Source: JAUVYV01 sp964585535 | GTDB lineage: Bacteria > Planctomycetota > Phycisphaerae > Sedimentisphaerales > Anaerobacaceae | Direction of reading: 5' to 3' | DNA: 11,169 bases | Assembly: GCA_964585535.1 (NCBI GenBank) | Contig: CAZPDW010000065.1 | Location: forward strand, 1-11,169 | In this document: one piece after another, positions 7,923 through 11,169 of the stretch | Layout of the letters: every line of letters begins with the position of its first letter | Numbering within the stretch: the first letter of the stretch is position 1 | Notes under the pieces: generated by a model | Databases searched by the model: none | Seen by the model: the letters and a program-made list of their open reading frames with translations, nothing else | What the model was told of the DNA's origin: nothing | Translations under genes and position numbers: made by a program

Positions 7923-8918
7923 CTACCGCTTTTCGTAGGCATCGAGCACGGTATCGAGGAATTGATTGTACTGGTCGTCAACAAGCTGCCGGCTTTTGTC
8001 GGCCTCGAACCATTCAATCGAGCGCTTAACTCCCTCGGCAAAAGGTACCCTTGCAACGAAGCCCGGGACGAAGCGTTTTATTTTGCTGTTGTCGAAGACC
8101 GCACTGTAAGACTTGTCGCCGAGCAGGTTTGCCCCCTCGTCCGTGTCGAATCTTGCAACGAAATCCGAGGGGATGTGAACAATCTTCGCTTCGACGCCGG
8201 CAGACCGGGCTAAAATGCCGTATATCTGGTTCCAGCTCAGGACCTCGTCGCTGGTTATGTGAAAGGCGTGGCCGATTGCGCGGATATTGCCCATCAGGCC
8301 GACAAAGCCGGCGGCAAAATCCGTATTGTGTGTTAGCGTCCACAGCGAAGTGCCGTCGCCGGGGACAATTACTTTTTTGCCTTTTCTCATACGGTCGATA
8401 ATCGTCCAGGGCCTTTGCCAGCTATTCAGCGCCGCGGGTATCTGCGTCAGGCCATACGTATGTGAAGGCCGGACTATCGTAACCGGGAAACCGCTGCTGC
8501 GGTACTCAGCCGTCAGCCGGTCCTCGCAGGCGATTTTGTCTCTCGAGTACTGCCAGAATGGGTTTGCCAGCGGTGTCGATTCGGTAACAGAATAATCCGT
8601 CGCCGGCTTTTGATACGCCGAGGCCGAGCTAATGAATATGTATTGGCCTGTCCTGCCGGCGAACAGCTCGATATCGGCCTCGACGTGGTCGGCGGTGAAT
8701 GCGACCCAGTCAACAACGACGTCAAATTCGTATTTTTTCAGTGTATTGCCGGCTGCTTTCACATCGCGGATATCTCCTTTTATGACCTTGGCGCCCTTTG
8801 CGACAAATTCGCTTGCCCGCCCGCGATTGAAAAGGTAAAGCTCGATTCCTCTTTCCACAGCCAGTTTTGAGACCGCCGTGCTGATTACTCCGGTGCCGCC
8901 GATAAATAATGCCTTCAT
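7923..8918 (-). CDS. NAD(P)-dependent epimerase/dehydratase-like SDR
   Basis: A 331-residue extended short-chain dehydrogenase/reductase, probably acting in the cytoplasm on a sugar or sugar nucleotide. The Rossmann motif is GGTGVIS at residues 7-13. The second strand ends LYLFNRGR, whose basic residues could favour NADP. ISSASAY at 96-102 supplies the catalytic serine region, and Y124-x3-K128 (YSRDK) is the catalytic pair. The C-terminal half, with PSHTYG and DGTSLWTLTHNTDFAAGFVGL, resembles the CSP41-like epimerase subgroup often annotated only as SDR family oxidoreductase. The ATG at 8918 has AGGA at 8929-8932, 10 bases upstream. It is the first gene of the operon and is transcribed divergently from the aldo/keto reductase. 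A role in converting a sugar released by the downstream exported enzymes is inferred from context only. Confidence 0.87.
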   Translation of the reverse strand: MKALFIGGTGVISTAVSKLAVERGIELYLFNRGRASEFVAKGAKVIKGDIRDVKAAGNTLKKYEFDVVVDWVAFTADHVEADIELFAGRTGQYIFISSASAYQKPATDYSVTESTPLANPFWQYSRDKIACEDRLTAEYRSSGFPVTIVRPSHTYGLTQIPAALNSWQRPWTIIDRMRKGKKVIVPGDGTSLWTLTHNTDFAAGFVGLMGNIRAIGHAFHITSDEVLSWNQIYGILARSAGVEAKIVHIPSDFVARFDTDEGANLLGDKSYSAVFDNSKIKRFVPGFVARVPFAEGVKRSIEWFEADKSRQLVDDQYNQFLDTVLDAYEKR

Positions 8919-9060
8919 TTTAAGGTTTTCCTGAGAGCGTATTATCAGTTGTAAAACAATCGGCTAAATACTTTTTGGGTATGTACAGCCATTGTAATCT
9001 CATCATTCGGCGATTTCAAGGATTCGGCCCGGCCATTCCGCCGGCGAGTGCACAAAAGTA

Positions 9061-9089
9061 TTGATAAACATACCGAAGCACAATATCCT
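9061..9089 (+). promoter_or_regulatory. Candidate sigma70-like promoter for the aldo/keto reductase
   Basis: TTGATA (9061-9066) and TATCCT (9084-9089) are separated by exactly 17 bases, a good -35 and a moderate -10. This would start transcription near 9096, about 27 bases before the ATG. The pattern is suggestive only, since short hexamers arise by chance. Confidence 0.4.
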
Positions 9090-9102
9090 ATGGACTTATT
9101 GT
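9080..9102. repeat. Inverted repeat ACAATA-N11-TATTGT, possible operator
   Basis: Perfect 6-base arms at 9080-9085 and 9097-9102 overlap the candidate -10 and the expected transcription start. A dimeric repressor bound here would block the promoter. A second small palindrome using the same core, TTGT-AAA-ACAA, lies at 8949-8959 near the start of the opposite operon. No regulator gene is visible in the window. Confidence 0.35.
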
Positions 9103-9122
9103 AAATCTTCGGGAGCTTTGTT

Positions 9123-10088
9123 ATGCGGACGGCAAAGTTGGGCAATACGGATTTGGAGCTTACGAGCATCGGCTTAGGCACCTGGGCGATTGGCGGGCCG
9201 TGGCAGTTCGGCTGGGGGCCGCAGGACGACGATGAAGCGATAGCTGCGATATTAAAGGCGCTCGATTTGGGCGTCAACTGGATTGATACCGCCGCCATCT
9301 ACGGCTGCGGGCACAGCGAAGAGCTTGTCGGTAAGGCCCTCAAGCAGACGAGCGAAAAGCCAATCGTCGCAACGAAGTGCGGGCTGCTCTGGAACGAGAA
9401 AAGAGAAAAGGTAAGCTGTCTCAAACCCGCCAGTATCCACACCGAATGTGAAGATAGTCTCAAACGGCTCGGCATCGATTGCATCGACCTGTATCAGATG
9501 CACTGGCCCGAGCCGGACGAGCAAATCGAAGACGCCTGGGCCGAGATGGATAAGCTGCGCAAAGAAGGCAAGGTGAGGTATATCGGCGTATCGAATTACA
9601 ATGTCGAGCAGTTGAAGAGAATCGGGCGAATCGCGCCGGTGGCATCGCTTCAGCCGCCTTATTCGATGATACGCAGGGACGCCGAGGATGAGCTGTTCGC
9701 TTACTGCGCAGAGAATAATATAGGTATTGTCGTCTATAGCCCGATGCAGCGAGGCATCCTGACGGGCAAATTCTCGCAGGAAAGGATTGCAGCCCTTGCC
9801 ATCGACGACCACCGCAGAAGAAGCGTCGAGTACCAGCAGCCGCAGTTCTCTGTCAATCTCGAATTAGTCGAGAAACTGAAACCCATCGCTGAAAGAAATG
9901 ACAGGACGCTCGCACAACTCGCAATTGCGTGGGTGCTTCGCCGAAAAGAAGTAACCGCAGCCATTGTCGGTGCAAGAAGGCCGGCGCAAATCGAAGAGAC
10001 CGCCGGCGCCGGCGACTGGATACTCTCAAAAGAGGACATTGACGAAGTCGAACAACTGCTTACTCAGCGCAAAGCAAAACTCAAATAG
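9123..10088 (+). CDS. Aldo/keto reductase
   Basis: A 321-residue NADPH-dependent oxidoreductase of the aldo/keto reductase superfamily, a soluble TIM barrel. The catalytic tetrad is complete: D55 and Y60 in DTAAIYG, K85 in VATKCG, and H127 in YQMHWP. GVSNY and the later GARRPAQIEE segment, which binds the adenosine phosphate of NADP, are also in place. The length is normal. It resembles the YajO/Tas-like or sugar-dehydrogenase-like groups more than the plant or mammalian reductases, but the substrate cannot be told. GGGAG at 9111-9115 lies 7 bases from the ATG. It diverges from the sulfatase/glycosidase operon and shares its control region, so it may reduce or oxidise a sugar in the same pathway. 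It is followed 21 bases later by purB and may be cotranscribed with it. Confidence 0.92.
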   Translation: MRTAKLGNTDLELTSIGLGTWAIGGPWQFGWGPQDDDEAIAAILKALDLGVNWIDTAAIYGCGHSEELVGKALKQTSEKPIVATKCGLLWNEKREKVSCLKPASIHTECEDSLKRLGIDCIDLYQMHWPEPDEQIEDAWAEMDKLRKEGKVRYIGVSNYNVEQLKRIGRIAPVASLQPPYSMIRRDAEDELFAYCAENNIGIVVYSPMQRGILTGKFSQERIAALAIDDHRRRSVEYQQPQFSVNLELVEKLKPIAERNDRTLAQLAIAWVLRRKEVTAAIVGARRPAQIEETAGAGDWILSKEDIDEVEQLLTQRKAKLK

Positions 10089-10109
10089 CAAAGGCAAGAA
10101 GGGAAAAAA

Positions 10110-11169
10110 ATGGCTGACAACCGGCAGGTTTACACAAGTCCGTTAGTGGAAAGAAATGCGTCGAGGGAAATGTCCGAGCTTTTCGGTGCGCAGAAGAAGT
10201 TCGGCACGTGGCGCCGGCTCTGGCTGGAATTAGCAAGGGCGCAGAAGAAGCTCGGTCTGAAAATCACACAGGCACAAATCGACGAGATGGTCGGGCACCT
10301 CGACGATATCGATTTCAAAAAGGCCGCCCGGTACGAGAAGAAGTTCCGTCACGACGTTGTGGCACACATCCACACCTTCGCCGAGGCGGCTCCGAAGGCG
10401 GCGCCAATCATCCACTTGGGCGCCACGAGCTGCTACGTGGGCGACAATGCGGATTTGATAATTATGCGTGAGGGGCTGCGGATTATCGCGGGCAAGTTGG
10501 CGGCGGTGATAAACAACCTTGGCAGGTTCGCAAAAAAGTACCGCTCGACTCCGACGCTCGGTTTTACACACTTTCAGCCGGCCCAGCCCACCACCGTCGG
10601 CAAAAGGGCGGCGCTGTGGTGCTACGAGTTCGTTATGGACTTGGCGGAAATCGAGCACCGCCTTGATACGCTGCCGTTCAGGGGCGTCAAGGGCACGACG
10701 GGGACACAGGCATCCTACTTAGCTCTTTTTGACGGCGACCATAATAAAGTAAAGCGACTGGACAAAATCGTCGCCGGGGCGTTCGGCTTCAGGAACATCT
10801 GCGCCGTTACGGGCCAGACGTACCAGCGGAAAATCGATACGCTGATTATCAATTCGCTCGCCTCGGTCGCACAGTCCGCCCACAAGCTCTGCAACGACGT
10901 CCGTCTTCTCGCGAACCTGAAGGAAATCGAAGAACCTTTCGAGACAAGCCAGGTCGGCTCATCGGCGATGGCCTACAAAAGAAACCCGATGCGCTGCGAG
11001 CGAGTTACTGCGCTTAGCCGGTTGGTGCTGTCTTTGGCGACAAGCCCGGCGATGACGGCATCGGAGCAGTGGCTCGAGCGAACGTTGGACGATTCAGCCA
11101 ATCGCAGGGTAGTAATACCCGAGCCGTTTTTGGCCGTTGACGGCATTCTGGATGTTTTGAACAACGTTA
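10110..11169 (+). CDS. purB: Adenylosuccinate lyase (3' end outside window)
   Basis: This lyase releases fumarate from SAICAR and from adenylosuccinate in purine synthesis; it is a cytoplasmic tetramer. The frame runs from the ATG at 10110 to the window edge, giving 353 residues, so about 100-130 C-terminal residues are missing. Conserved blocks are RHDVVAHIHTF, HLGATSCYVGDN, TLGFTHFQPAQPTTVGKR, FRGVKGTTGTQAS, the fumarase/aspartase signature GSSAMAYKRNP (283-293) with the mobile-loop serines S284/S285, and ERTLDDSANRR. The many blocks shared with animal ADSL (as I recall that sequence) place it in the ADSL-like branch rather than with the Bacillus or E. coli types. The signature has Ala at 288 where most members have Pro. 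AAGGGA (10099-10104) lies 5 bases before the ATG. Confidence 0.93.
   Translation, partial: MADNRQVYTSPLVERNASREMSELFGAQKKFGTWRRLWLELARAQKKLGLKITQAQIDEMVGHLDDIDFKKAARYEKKFRHDVVAHIHTFAEAAPKAAPIIHLGATSCYVGDNADLIIMREGLRIIAGKLAAVINNLGRFAKKYRSTPTLGFTHFQPAQPTTVGKRAALWCYEFVMDLAEIEHRLDTLPFRGVKGTTGTQASYLALFDGDHNKVKRLDKIVAGAFGFRNICAVTGQTYQRKIDTLIINSLASVAQSAHKLCNDVRLLANLKEIEEPFETSQVGSSAMAYKRNPMRCERVTALSRLVLSLATSPAMTASEQWLERTLDDSANRRVVIPEPFLAVDGILDVLNNV

Larger units (their letters stand above)
8919..9122. promoter_or_regulatory. Divergent intergenic region with likely control sites
   Basis: A 204-base non-coding stretch between divergent genes, which must hold promoters for both the four-gene minus-strand operon and the aldo/keto reductase-purB pair. 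ATTGT or its complement ACAAT recurs at 8956-8960, 8991-8995, 9080-9084 and 9098-9102. No convincing promoter was identified for the minus-strand operon; a GATAAT hexamer at 8941-8946 (minus) is a weak -10 candidate without a good -35. Confidence 0.5.

Noticed and set aside
6885..8213. Open frame of 442 codons on the plus strand across the UroD-like and SDR genes
   Set aside because: It spans two well-supported genes and their junction and has no recognisable domain; it is a shadow frame.

Overview
The window is a bacterial chromosomal segment of moderately high GC with tightly packed genes and one run of 100 N (an assembly gap). The mix suggests a member of the Planctomycetota, possibly Phycisphaerae or Sedimentisphaerales. 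The hints are a Tat-exported Cys-type sulfatase, a parallel beta-helix glycosidase, a UroD-like protein that is not a haem enzyme, and an extended SDR. This placement rests on gene content and is not proven. No RNA genes, CRISPR arrays or mobile elements were seen.

Left part (1-3631, + strand). It opens inside a short-form phosphatidylserine decarboxylase gene (psd). This overlaps pssA (phosphatidylserine synthase) by 13 bases, giving a two-step phosphatidylethanolamine module. The end of pssA is lost in the gap at 1314-1413. After the gap come an unrecognised, probably membrane-anchored protein of about 442 residues and a small M50 (site-2 type) membrane metalloprotease.

Middle part (3646-8918, - strand). 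Four genes lie head to tail with gaps of 9, 18 and 32 bases, so they very probably form one operon. In transcription order they are an NAD(P)-dependent epimerase/dehydratase-like SDR, a UroD/MtaA-superfamily protein, a Tat-exported sulfatase of the FGly type, and a Sec-exported GH28-like beta-helix enzyme. The likely theme is use of a sulfated, perhaps uronic-acid-rich or methylated glycan: the two exported enzymes remove sulfate and cut glycosidic bonds, and the two cytoplasmic enzymes act on the released sugar. The UroD-like protein is the most puzzling member. It lacks the arginine-rich N-terminal motif of true uroporphyrinogen decarboxylase but keeps an HxCG metal-site motif like that of the cobalamin/CoM methyltransferases. 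The GH28-like enzyme keeps three acidic residues but lacks the usual GHG histidine.

Right part (8919-11169). A 204-base divergent intergenic region carries a plausible sigma70-like promoter for the rightward genes and short ATTGT/ACAAT inverted repeats that could be operators. Rightward lie an aldo/keto reductase with a complete catalytic tetrad and, 21 bases later, purB (adenylosuccinate lyase). purB runs off the window and closely resembles the animal-type ADSL in sequence.
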